A stretch of 64,000 nucleotides of DNA from Algoriphagus boseongensis (lineage in GTDB: Bacteria; Bacteroidota; Bacteroidia; Cytophagales; Cyclobacteriaceae): NCBI RefSeq assembly GCF_004362805.1, contig NZ_SNYF01000010.1, forward strand, positions 51,689 to 115,688, written 5' to 3'. Shown in pieces: positions 1-7,891 of this stretch (position 1 is the stretch's first letter; each line of letters begins with the position of its first letter). Under the pieces are notes generated by a model, which ran no database searches, was not told the DNA's origin, and was given only the letters and a program-made list of their open reading frames with translations. The position numbers and the translations under genes are program-made.

Positions 1-337
1 GCATTCCTTTACCTAAACTCTCGATCAATTCAGGTCCAACCTTCGCTTTCGTAAGCATATCATCAAGTTTGGCTGAAACATCATCACCTTTTGATTTTTT
101 TGAACCACCATCAGCTAGTTCAGGATAAATTTTGCTCCAGTCCATTTCCTCTTGTCTTGGTTCAAAAGCTGAAAGAAAGAAAATAATTGCCTCAGTGGTC
201 AAACCAACGCCGATCATGATATTTGCACCTGTCCAATCCAGGATTTTAAACATCGCACCGAGAATAACAACTGCAGCGCCGATACCGTAGATTTTCGGCA
301 TCACGCTTGAATAAAAGAAATTGCCTTTACTAGCCAT
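1..337 (-). CDS. gldL: GldL, T9SS/gliding motor subunit (partial, N-terminal part)
   Basis: GldL is an inner-membrane protein that, with GldM, forms the proton-driven motor of type IX secretion and gliding. The reading frame starts at the ATG whose complement is 335-337 and stays open to the left edge, giving about 112 residues. Seen: a short MASKGNFFYS start, a first membrane helix at about residues 14-34 and a second at about 39-58, then a charged segment (FEPRQEEMDW). Glu49 in the second helix sits where the family has its proposed proton-carrying glutamate. It lies 42 bp downstream of gldK on the same strand. gldM and gldN would be expected past the edge, as in other Bacteroidota, but are not visible. 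Confidence 0.93.
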   Translation of the reverse strand, partial: MASKGNFFYSSVMPKIYGIGAAVVILGAMFKILDWTGANIMIGVGLTTEAIIFFLSAFEPRQEEMDWSKIYPELADGGSKKSKGDDVSAKLDDMLTKAKVGPELIESLGKGM

Positions 338-379
338 TTTTAAATAAGATATTAAGGTTTAGGTTTTTTTTAATTTGGG

Positions 380-1474
380 TTACCGTCTGGTTCTTTTTGT
401 TGATTTCACGTCCATTGATCCTGATCTCCCCATAAAGGTCATTGCAGTTCTGAATCCAATGTGAGCTTGGGCAACATCCTGATATTCATAAGTACGAGTA
501 GAAGTTTCCAAGTAGTGAGCGATATCTTTCCAACTACCACCTCTTACAATTTTTCTTGGCTCATTTGGATCATCATAAACCGGATCCAAATCCCAAGTAT
601 CAACTCTTGAAGTGGTTTTGTAAGCATCCATTACCCATTCGGCAACGTTTCCAGACATGTTATGAAGTCCGAATCCATTTGGTGCAAAAACATCAACTGG
701 TGCAGTATATGCGAAACCATCGTCGATGTAATTTCCTCTTCCCGGCTTGAAGTTGGCCATTAGGCAACCTCTCTTATTTTTAAGATAAGGGCCTCCCCAA
801 GGATATTTCGCTACGTCTTTTCCACCTTTGGCAGCATATTCCCATTCAGCTTCAGTAGGAAGTCTAAAGCCAGGCATATCAAAATCTACTTCATCGTTTG
901 CTCTAAGATGATAGGTTCTCCACTCGCAATATTGTTTTGCTTGATCCCAAGTAACACCTACGACCGGATAATTATCAAATGCTGGATGATCAAAATAAAA
1001 TTCCATCAAAGGATCTCCATAATGATAAGAGAAGCTAGTAGACCAAACAGTAGTATCAGGCCTAAGCTCATCGTAATTAAATGTTGGAGGATCTTTTAAA
1101 GTAGTGGGAGTACCAGTGGCTAGATTTCCGCTTTTTACTGCTTCCAAAAATTGCCTGTATTTATTGTTTGATACTTCGTATTTATCCATAAAAAATTCAG
1201 ATATGGTAATCTGCTTATTCATGGAAGACTGGGTGTAAGCAATGTCCTCATCTGACTGTCCCATCCAGAATGTTCCGGCTTTCACCGGCACCATATCTAT
1301 AGGCAAGTTTTGTGACCAACCTGCGCGCTTCGGAACCCCAGTTACTTCACCCCTTCTATTCGCTTTTTCGCTGGCTGAACCTTTCTTATTAAAAAGCCCA
1401 CAGCCTGGTAAAAGTGTAACTATCGCCAACCCCAAAGCTATAGGCATTATGCGAAGATTCATTTTTTTATACAT
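380..1474 (-). CDS. gldK: GldK/PorK, T9SS outer-membrane-associated lipoprotein
   Basis: GldK is a lipoprotein of the FGE-sulfatase/SUMF1 fold that forms a periplasmic ring with GldN under the outer membrane. The protein has a lipobox (TLLPGC) after a hydrophobic stretch, then the FGE-type domain with typical motifs: VPVKAGTFWMG near the start, FRLPTEAEWEYAAKGG, GLHNMSGNVAEWVMD and IVRGGSWKD. I chose the ATG that gives MYKKMNLRIM, because it leaves a 24-residue lipoprotein signal with a basic start. An ATG seven codons upstream and another four codons downstream are also possible. It sits between porP/sprF and gldL, the usual T9SS order. Confidence 0.93.
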   Translation of the reverse strand: MYKKMNLRIMPIALGLAIVTLLPGCGLFNKKGSASEKANRRGEVTGVPKRAGWSQNLPIDMVPVKAGTFWMGQSDEDIAYTQSSMNKQITISEFFMDKYEVSNNKYRQFLEAVKSGNLATGTPTTLKDPPTFNYDELRPDTTVWSTSFSYHYGDPLMEFYFDHPAFDNYPVVGVTWDQAKQYCEWRTYHLRANDEVDFDMPGFRLPTEAEWEYAAKGGKDVAKYPWGGPYLKNKRGCLMANFKPGRGNYIDDGFAYTAPVDVFAPNGFGLHNMSGNVAEWVMDAYKTTSRVDTWDLDPVYDDPNEPRKIVRGGSWKDIAHYLETSTRTYEYQDVAQAHIGFRTAMTFMGRSGSMDVKSTKRTRR

Positions 1475-1630
1475 AAATGACGTTTTTGAAATCATCAAAT
1501 TTTTCCTAATCTAAAAACCACTTGGATATCGAAATTTAGCGGAATAAATCTCATTTAAGCAAATAATTTGCCAATTTTAAACCTTTTAATTTTTAGGGCG
1601 TAAAAGCCCATTTAAACTCAAATGAACCTG

Positions 1631-2614
1631 TTAATATCTAAATCTTGGGGTTCTTTGAATTACTCTTTCCACCTGCCTTGTCACATCAGGCAAGACATAT
1701 CTTAGCATAAATTCATGGCTTGTTGGGGACTTAGCTTCTACTCCGCTGATCACTAAATCGAACGCATAACCAAGCTTTAAAGAATTATCACTAAGGATGC
1801 TATAACCTAATATAAGGGATACAGCTTCCTCACCACGGAAGGCAATGCCACCATTAATCTTGTTCTGATGTGTAGCCATAACGCTCACATCATATGAAAA
1901 ATTATTCAAAGAAACAGTTTTAATGAGTAAGCTTGGCTCTATTCGCAATTGACCAATAGGTCGTAATCTATATCCAAACAATAAATAGGAATGATTTTTA
2001 AGCTGATTAGCGTAAGAAGCGTCCCCAAAATCAAAATTAGGCTGGTTTAAATGCTTACTGCTGAGCCCAATATAATAATTCCCTTTATCGAATAAAGCTC
2101 CAATTCCAAAATCTACTGCCAATTGGTTTTCTTTCCCTGCTGAGGGAAGGTTTGGCTCTGGATTAACAACTACCAATTCTCCATAATCTAAGGTGCTCGA
2201 AAAAACTCCCGCATATCCACCAATGCTCAGAACAGCCCGCTTAATTTTTTTGTGATAACTGCCCTGAAAATTGATTTCCAGATTTTTGGAAGGGCCTATT
2301 TGGTCATTTACTATCGCCAAACCATACCCAATATTTTTTTGATTTAACCTACCCTGAGCTGTTACAAATTGAGTAATGGGTGCTCCTCCTTGACCGGATG
2401 CAGTAGAATAACCCGCCCATTGAGTTCGATGAAGTGCAGAAAATCTATAGCCTGTTTCTTTTCCAGCAAAAGCGGGATTATAAAACATCCCGTTAAACAT
2501 GTATTGAGTAAACTGTGCATCCTGCTGAGCATGCACATTATTTATCCCAAAAAACAGGATTAGTATAAAAACCTTAACCTTTAAAAAATTTTCCAATCGG
2601 TGAAAATTAGACAT
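1631..2614 (-). CDS. PorP/SprF family outer-membrane protein
   Basis: This is a type IX secretion outer-membrane protein of the PorP/SprF family, 327 residues. A signal peptide ends at about residue 29 (NVHAQ), followed by the family hallmark QDAQFTQYMFN and NPAFAG. The rest alternates short hydrophobic beta-strands, as expected of a membrane barrel, and includes the family-typical YGLAIVNDQIGP and GGIAFRGEEAVSLILGY stretches. Family members next to gldKLMN act as core T9SS components (PorP), while others pair with large adhesins (SprF for SprB). The position directly upstream of gldK favours the PorP role. It is preceded by hemD in the same direction. Confidence 0.9.
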   Translation of the reverse strand: MSNFHRLENFLKVKVFILILFFGINNVHAQQDAQFTQYMFNGMFYNPAFAGKETGYRFSALHRTQWAGYSTASGQGGAPITQFVTAQGRLNQKNIGYGLAIVNDQIGPSKNLEINFQGSYHKKIKRAVLSIGGYAGVFSSTLDYGELVVVNPEPNLPSAGKENQLAVDFGIGALFDKGNYYIGLSSKHLNQPNFDFGDASYANQLKNHSYLLFGYRLRPIGQLRIEPSLLIKTVSLNNFSYDVSVMATHQNKINGGIAFRGEEAVSLILGYSILSDNSLKLGYAFDLVISGVEAKSPTSHEFMLRYVLPDVTRQVERVIQRTPRFRY

Positions 2615-2688
2615 TTGGGCGTGATTTTTTCAATTTATAACTAGTGTAACCATTTAAACTGAAAAACCACAGAAAATGATTCTTTCTT

Positions 2689-3462
2689 TTACAAATTATT
2701 CGCCTTCTTGATGTAAAGCTCCAAAGCTCCTGTCATACTTGGCGCATTTGGCATAGGTGCTTCAATGTCCAATATAAGACCCATGTCCCTTACCGCTTGG
2801 GAAGTAGTAGGCCCAAAAGCAGCGATTCTGGTTTTTCCTTGAACAAAATCCGGGAAATTTTGCTTTAGAGACTTTATTCCTGAAGGACTAAAAAAGGCAA
2901 GAATATCATATTTCACATCTGCCAAATCAGATAAATCTGCAGCAACAGTGTGATAAATAATTGCCTCAGTGTAGGAAATTCCCTGTTTTTCCATGAACTC
3001 GGGGATATCATCTTTTCTGATATCAGAGCATGGAAACAGGTATTTCTCGTTTTTATGCTTTTTGAAATAATCAAATAAATCCTGAGCTGTCTTTTGACCG
3101 ACAAAAAGCTTTCTTTTTCGAATTACAATGTATTTCTGTAGATAATGCGCAGTTTGATCAGAAATACAGAAGTATTTCATCTCTGCAGGCATTTCTATTT
3201 TAAAATCTTTACAGATAGCAAAAAAATGATCGATAGCATTTCTGCTGGTGAAAATAATTGCAGTATGCTTTAGTATATCGATTTTCTGCTTTCTAAATTC
3301 TTTGGGTGGAACTGGCTCCACTTTAATAAACTGGCGAAAGTCTATTTTTAATTTATACTTTTCTGCCAACTGCACATAGGGAGAATTGACGTCAGAAGGT
3401 TTAGGCTGGGATACTAAAATACTTTTAACGGGCTTAAAACGATCTTTTGAAGCTGTACTCAT
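2689..3462 (-). CDS. hemD: Uroporphyrinogen-III synthase
   Basis: HemD closes and inverts ring D of hydroxymethylbilane to make uroporphyrinogen III in haem synthesis. The 257-residue protein is of normal length and shows the two-lobed HemD layout. The first lobe has the KSILVSQPKP start and the IIFTSRNAIDHFF motif. The second lobe has KYLFPCSDIRKDDIPEFM, DILAFFSPSGIKSLKQNFP and the C-terminal RIAAFGPTTSQAVRDMG. It is 33 bp downstream of the DUF4271 gene and upstream of porP/sprF, so a haem gene is embedded in a T9SS cluster. Sequence conservation is low in this family, but the motifs make the call firm. Confidence 0.88.
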   Translation of the reverse strand: MSTASKDRFKPVKSILVSQPKPSDVNSPYVQLAEKYKLKIDFRQFIKVEPVPPKEFRKQKIDILKHTAIIFTSRNAIDHFFAICKDFKIEMPAEMKYFCISDQTAHYLQKYIVIRKRKLFVGQKTAQDLFDYFKKHKNEKYLFPCSDIRKDDIPEFMEKQGISYTEAIIYHTVAADLSDLADVKYDILAFFSPSGIKSLKQNFPDFVQGKTRIAAFGPTTSQAVRDMGLILDIEAPMPNAPSMTGALELYIKKANNL

Positions 3463-3495
3463 GCCAATTTATAACTGATTTTTAATTCAAAAGCT

Positions 3496-4611
3496 TTAAA
3501 GAACCAATACCAAAATCCACTTAGAAAGGATTAAAAAAGGGACCAATTCTGCGATACAAAGGTAAGTAAATAAATGGTATTTCTTAAAACTCAATCGATT
3601 CATCATAATTAGGAAAAGACCAAATACAGCGACTAAATAAATCCAGAACATTCCCGAAACCATCACCCAAAAGTAATTCTGCAGGAAACTAAAATCATTG
3701 ACTAGCCAAAATGCTGTTAAAATGGTCAATAGCGAAACAGAGAAAACCAACATTCTTAACAGATAAAAAAAGTGAGCAAAGTCCGTTTTCCCCAAATCAA
3801 AAAAATAGGATATGACCCTAATCCCTATGAATTTCAAAATTGTCAATCCCAAAACAATAAAAGATACGATAATCCAGGCCCTTAAAAACCCTGCAAAATC
3901 TAAAGATACCAATTGGGATAATTGCTCAAATTTAAAAATGACTGCAACCGTGAGGACCACTTGAGAAATCATCATGCTCACGATAAATAGATAAAACTGA
4001 ATGTCAAAAGAGAAGAATTTTTGTAAGCTTCCGCTATCTGAGAAATCTTCAGCGCTGATAACCGATAAAGGCTGGAGCATCACCGCCAAAAGATATGGGT
4101 ATACCAATTTGTAAAGAGCTATTAAAAAAAGGATTACAAAAAGGCTTACAAAATAGAAATCAGAAAATTCCGAAATGTATTTTTTCCTTGAAATAGGCAC
4201 TAAATCACTCTCTTCAAACTTTTGCTTAGAAGCACTTTTTACTTGATTTAATATTTTCTGGACCGACACCTTTTCGGCATTTAAACCGCCCCCAATTAAA
4301 GTGAGCTGAATCGGCTTTTTACCAAACTCTTGGGACAAAGAGGATATCGAAACTAAGACTGAAGTATCCTTTTCAGCCACAAACCATAACTTACCATCGA
4401 TAAAAGTGGTGCATTCCTGAGGGACCGAAAGGGCTAATTCAGCAAGAGGATAGGTGGAAAGATCAACCAGGAAATTCATTTGTTTTTCCATGCCCATCCA
4501 AGAATTTTTTCTGGTCAATTCATTTTGGCCATTTAAATTTTCCAGAATTTGAGCTTCCACCCCTTGAAAAAGGAAGATTAAGGGTAAAAGAAGAAAAAGA
4601 ATTCTTGTCAT
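3496..4611 (-). CDS. DUF4271 integral membrane protein
   Basis: The product has a signal peptide (TRILFLLLPLIFLFQGVEA), a periplasmic stretch of about 130 residues, then at least six hydrophobic helices from about residue 150 to the end. This matches the DUF4271 family of Bacteroidota, whose function is unknown to me. The frame is open further upstream, but the ATG at 4609-4611 begins exactly at the signal peptide and lies 13 bp after the preceding gene's stop, so I use it. Its place between an Omp85-type protein and hemD-porP-gldK suggests a link to envelope biogenesis or T9SS, by context only. Confidence 0.8.
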   Translation of the reverse strand: MTRILFLLLPLIFLFQGVEAQILENLNGQNELTRKNSWMGMEKQMNFLVDLSTYPLAELALSVPQECTTFIDGKLWFVAEKDTSVLVSISSLSQEFGKKPIQLTLIGGGLNAEKVSVQKILNQVKSASKQKFEESDLVPISRKKYISEFSDFYFVSLFVILFLIALYKLVYPYLLAVMLQPLSVISAEDFSDSGSLQKFFSFDIQFYLFIVSMMISQVVLTVAVIFKFEQLSQLVSLDFAGFLRAWIIVSFIVLGLTILKFIGIRVISYFFDLGKTDFAHFFYLLRMLVFSVSLLTILTAFWLVNDFSFLQNYFWVMVSGMFWIYLVAVFGLFLIMMNRLSFKKYHLFTYLCIAELVPFLILSKWILVLVL

Positions 4612-4624
4612 AATTTTCCCAAAT

Positions 4625-6313
4625 CTAAAATCTGGCCAAATATCCAAAATGGATTCTTGCGTATTCAAATGAAAGAGGCTGAATAGTTGATTTTCCTAAA
4701 GCAAACACAAAACTGAACAATCCTCCGCCAGTGTCCAAATTGATGCCTGAACCGAATGAAAAAGGTTTGTCATTTTTTGGGGAATTATAGGGATTGGAAA
4801 GCATCCCAAAATCTGCAAATGCAAGCAAATAGCTGCTTTGTCCGAAATAAAGTCGCTGTTCCATACTCAGCAAGCCGTATGATTTTGCGAAAAAAAACTT
4901 TTCATTAAAGCCTCTTATGCTTTTCAAACCTCCCAATCTGAAAAACTCGTTCAAAAACAACTGATTATTATCGATAAATCCAGCTTCTCCTCGGAAATAC
5001 ATTCCCCATTGCGGCTTGATGAAAATATGATTTTCAACCCCAAAAAATCCCTGCATTTGCAATGAATTTTCCTCCAATCCTTCATACAATTCCTCTGGGA
5101 TGGCAGTATTATCGAGGATTCTTTTGTTTCCTACGGCAAAATTAGCCGAGAAATTCCATCCTCTTCTGGGGAAAATCCGATCATCCAAATTGGTCCACTC
5201 CCCTCTGATCCCATATTGATTCCACCGGTAGTCAATAGACTGGGGCAATTCCTGCAAGTCTGAACCAACTCCTGAATCAATCAAATCTCCCGCCTGCCTT
5301 TTCGTGAAAAAATTGAGGTATCCAGAATCAGAAATCCTGTACCCAAAGTCCAGCTCAAAAGTTCTATTTACAAAAGAGCTATCCTGTTTTAACAAAGAAA
5401 ACTGTGCTCCAAAATCCAACAAAGATCGAAACACAAAGGCCTCCTTGAAAGCCAACTCCAAGGATTGAGACTGCACATTAAGACGCTGCCACTGAAGGGA
5501 AAAATCCCTCCCCTTACCCGCCAAGTGATACAATTGAAGATCAATTTGCCCCGTAACCAAAAGCTTGCCTGGTTCATTTTCATTGGGTAAAAACCCAATG
5601 ATCCCATCAAAAATATTGATCTGCCTTTCTCTAAGTGAGTAAAAAGGTCTGGCTTTTTGATACTGAAAACTCAGTTCAGGCGGGTTGGAAAAGGAAAAGT
5701 ATGGTGATTGCCTCAGCCTCCTGTTGGTTTTATCAAACTTCTCTTGGGAAAAGGCTTCTCCAGGAGCCAAGCCCGATAAGAGTTGCAAATAATTTCTTTT
5801 GGTTTTACTCCCTGAATTTATTTCCAAGCTATCCCATACAATCAATGGCCCCGGATCAAAAACAACGATACCTGAAAGCCTTTTTTCCCTGATAACAATG
5901 CTATCTATTTTTGCCTGAGCAAATGGGAAACCTTGGTTTTCCCCATCCTTTATAAGCTTATCAATCCATAAATAAGGTTCCTGGTAGCTCAATCCGGGCT
6001 TCCCAAACTTTTGAATAAGCTCAATGGGAACACTTTCTACTGCAAGTTCAGACCAAGAATAAAGAGGCCCCAAGTGAAAATTCACAAAGGAAGTATCACT
6101 GGATATTTGAGAATCATATCTGGTCTCAAGGTATCCTTGGGACTGAAAAAAGTTGACTAAGGAATCAATTTTCCGCCCCGCTAGGTCTTGATTGTTCAAC
6201 CACAACTCATGCTGATTTTCCTGTGGAAAGATCCAGCTGATCCGAATAGACTGTTGGCCATATCCTAAAAAAGGCAGGGCGACTAATCCAAGAAGAAACA
6301 GCTTCAGCTTCAA
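4625..6313 (-). CDS. Omp85-superfamily (BamA/TamA-like) outer-membrane protein
   Basis: A 562-residue protein with a signal peptide (LGLVALPFLGYGQ), two POTRA-like segments at about residues 25-220 and a C-terminal beta-barrel. The barrel carries RLGGLKSIRGFNE, the Omp85 loop-6 motif ([VLI]RG[FY]), and the chain ends in Phe (GYLARF), as expected for a beta-signal. It is clearly distinct from the full BamA at 31032-33731, having fewer POTRA domains. By architecture it resembles TamA and other short Omp85 proteins that insert or export specific outer-membrane substrates. It is the first gene of the minus-strand run leading to gldK, and is divergent from hemW. The substrate is unknown. Confidence 0.82.
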   Translation of the reverse strand: MKLKLFLLGLVALPFLGYGQQSIRISWIFPQENQHELWLNNQDLAGRKIDSLVNFFQSQGYLETRYDSQISSDTSFVNFHLGPLYSWSELAVESVPIELIQKFGKPGLSYQEPYLWIDKLIKDGENQGFPFAQAKIDSIVIREKRLSGIVVFDPGPLIVWDSLEINSGSKTKRNYLQLLSGLAPGEAFSQEKFDKTNRRLRQSPYFSFSNPPELSFQYQKARPFYSLRERQINIFDGIIGFLPNENEPGKLLVTGQIDLQLYHLAGKGRDFSLQWQRLNVQSQSLELAFKEAFVFRSLLDFGAQFSLLKQDSSFVNRTFELDFGYRISDSGYLNFFTKRQAGDLIDSGVGSDLQELPQSIDYRWNQYGIRGEWTNLDDRIFPRRGWNFSANFAVGNKRILDNTAIPEELYEGLEENSLQMQGFFGVENHIFIKPQWGMYFRGEAGFIDNNQLFLNEFFRLGGLKSIRGFNEKFFFAKSYGLLSMEQRLYFGQSSYLLAFADFGMLSNPYNSPKNDKPFSFGSGINLDTGGGLFSFVFALGKSTIQPLSFEYARIHFGYLARF

Positions 6314-6358
6314 AGGGCAGAGGGGTATTGGTTATATTCGCAAATTAATTGAATTCAA

Positions 6359-7498
6359 ATGGCTGGCATCTATATTCATGTACCCTTTTGCAGACAAGCC
6401 TGTCATTATTGTGATTTTCACTTTTCTACCAACCTTTCCCAAATGGAAAACTTGGTTCAAGGGATGATCAAAGAACTTCAGTTGAGAAAAGACTATTTAG
6501 CTGGTCAGACTATCCAAACCATTTATTTCGGAGGGGGAACTCCTTCCCTTTTGACTGAAAAATGGCTTTCAGAAATCCTTGAAAAAATTCATCATTTATT
6601 CCCCTTGGAATTAAAGGAAGTGACTTTAGAAGCTAATCCTGATGACCTAAACGAAGAGAAACTTCAGGTCTGGAAAAGTTTGGGAATAGACCGACTAAGC
6701 TTGGGAATTCAAAGTTTTCAGCCTGAAATCCTCAAATTTTATAACCGTTCGCACTCTTCGGAGCAAGCCAAAAATGCAATTTCAATTTCAAGAAATGCAG
6801 GGTTTGAAAAATTCAGTTTCGACTTGATTTATGGATTTCCAGCGAAGGACCATCGATTTTGGGAAATTGACCTGGAATTGGCAATCCTTCAAAATCCAGG
6901 ACATATTTCTGCATATTCTCTGACCGTGGAGTCAAAAACTGTTTTGGGAAACTGGCTTCAGAAAGGAAAGTTTACCCCTCCTGATGAGGATTTTGTGGCC
7001 GAACAATTTGAATTTCTTCAGCAGGAAACAGAAAAAGCCGGCTATGAGCAATACGAAATCTCCAATTTCGGAAAGCCAGGACAATGGGCCTTGCACAACA
7101 CCAATTATTGGAAGGGAATCCCCTATTTGGGAATCGGACCGAGCGCACATTCTTTTGACGGAAAATCCAGAGGTTCCAATCCATCCTCCAACCCGAAATA
7201 CATCAAGTCCTTGGAATCGGGGGAAACTTGTTTCGAAATCGAAGAAGAGAGCCTCTTGGATCGGGCGAATGAGCAAGTTCTCACAGCCCTTCGCACAAGT
7301 TGGGGATTAAATTTGGAGGAATTTCAAACCAAATATTCCATTGATTTGGCAAAAGCAAAAGGAAAAGAGCTAGAGAAATATAAAGATGCTGGCTGGCTGA
7401 TTTGGGAGAACAATACCCTATCTTTGACCAAAAGCGGCAAATTATTGGCAGACAGCATAGCCGCAGAACTTTTCATTTATTCCCATGAATCAGGATAA
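6359..7498 (+). CDS. hemW: HemW, radical SAM haem chaperone/coproporphyrinogen oxidase-like protein
   Basis: A 379-residue radical SAM enzyme. The N terminus has YIHVPFCRQACHYCDF, with the CxxxCxxC cluster motif that binds the [4Fe-4S] cluster, followed by YFGGGTPSLL and LEANPDD motifs of the HemN/HemW group. The HemW-type CYCDF context and the lack of the extra HemN N-terminal segment favour HemW, which is thought to deliver haem, over the oxygen-independent coproporphyrinogen oxidase HemN. It is divergent from the Omp85-like gene and overlaps the next gene by 14 bp. A near-match to the Bacteroidota -7 element (TATATTCG) lies just upstream. Confidence 0.92.
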   Translation: MAGIYIHVPFCRQACHYCDFHFSTNLSQMENLVQGMIKELQLRKDYLAGQTIQTIYFGGGTPSLLTEKWLSEILEKIHHLFPLELKEVTLEANPDDLNEEKLQVWKSLGIDRLSLGIQSFQPEILKFYNRSHSSEQAKNAISISRNAGFEKFSFDLIYGFPAKDHRFWEIDLELAILQNPGHISAYSLTVESKTVLGNWLQKGKFTPPDEDFVAEQFEFLQQETEKAGYEQYEISNFGKPGQWALHNTNYWKGIPYLGIGPSAHSFDGKSRGSNPSSNPKYIKSLESGETCFEIEEESLLDRANEQVLTALRTSWGLNLEEFQTKYSIDLAKAKGKELEKYKDAGWLIWENNTLSLTKSGKLLADSIAAELFIYSHESG

Positions 7499-7796
7499 GT
7501 ATTTCGGTAGGAAAAAAGAGGCAGCTCCTTTGGAAGCTGCTTTCAATGAATTGCTGAAGGCCTATCGTTTGGAAGGAAAATACAAGGAGAAATTATTGAT
7601 CAATTCTTGGGCAGAACTGGTGGGGCACACCATTGCCAGTAGGACAAGCAGTGTTTTTATTAAAGATCAGAAACTCATGGTTCGGATTACTTCCGGTCCC
7701 GTCAAAAAGGAATTGCAATTGAATCGCTCAAAAGTATTGGCCCTTATCGAGGAAAAGATCGGAAAAGGAGTGGTAGAAGATTTGGTGATTCTTTAA
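7485..7796 (+). CDS. DUF721/DciA-like protein
   Basis: A 103-residue protein of the DUF721 family, to which the replicative-helicase operator DciA belongs. Seen: an N-terminal helical stretch (PLEAAFNELLKAY), the NSWAELVGHTIASRTS motif (the W..[IVL]VG....HT pattern of the family), then LMVRITSGPVKKELQLN and a C-terminal VEDLVIL. It is translationally coupled to hemW by a 14-bp overlap. DciA loads DnaB in many bacteria lacking DnaC; that role here is inferred from family membership only. Confidence 0.78.
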   Translation: MNQDKYFGRKKEAAPLEAAFNELLKAYRLEGKYKEKLLINSWAELVGHTIASRTSSVFIKDQKLMVRITSGPVKKELQLNRSKVLALIEEKIGKGVVEDLVIL

Positions 7797-7891
7797 TTCT
7801 ATTTAGAATTTTTAACTCTTAGGGATTCCTATCCCAGGTGATGACCTATCAGGTTAAGTTGAGTTTGAGTATACTTGCGTAAGCTTTAGCA

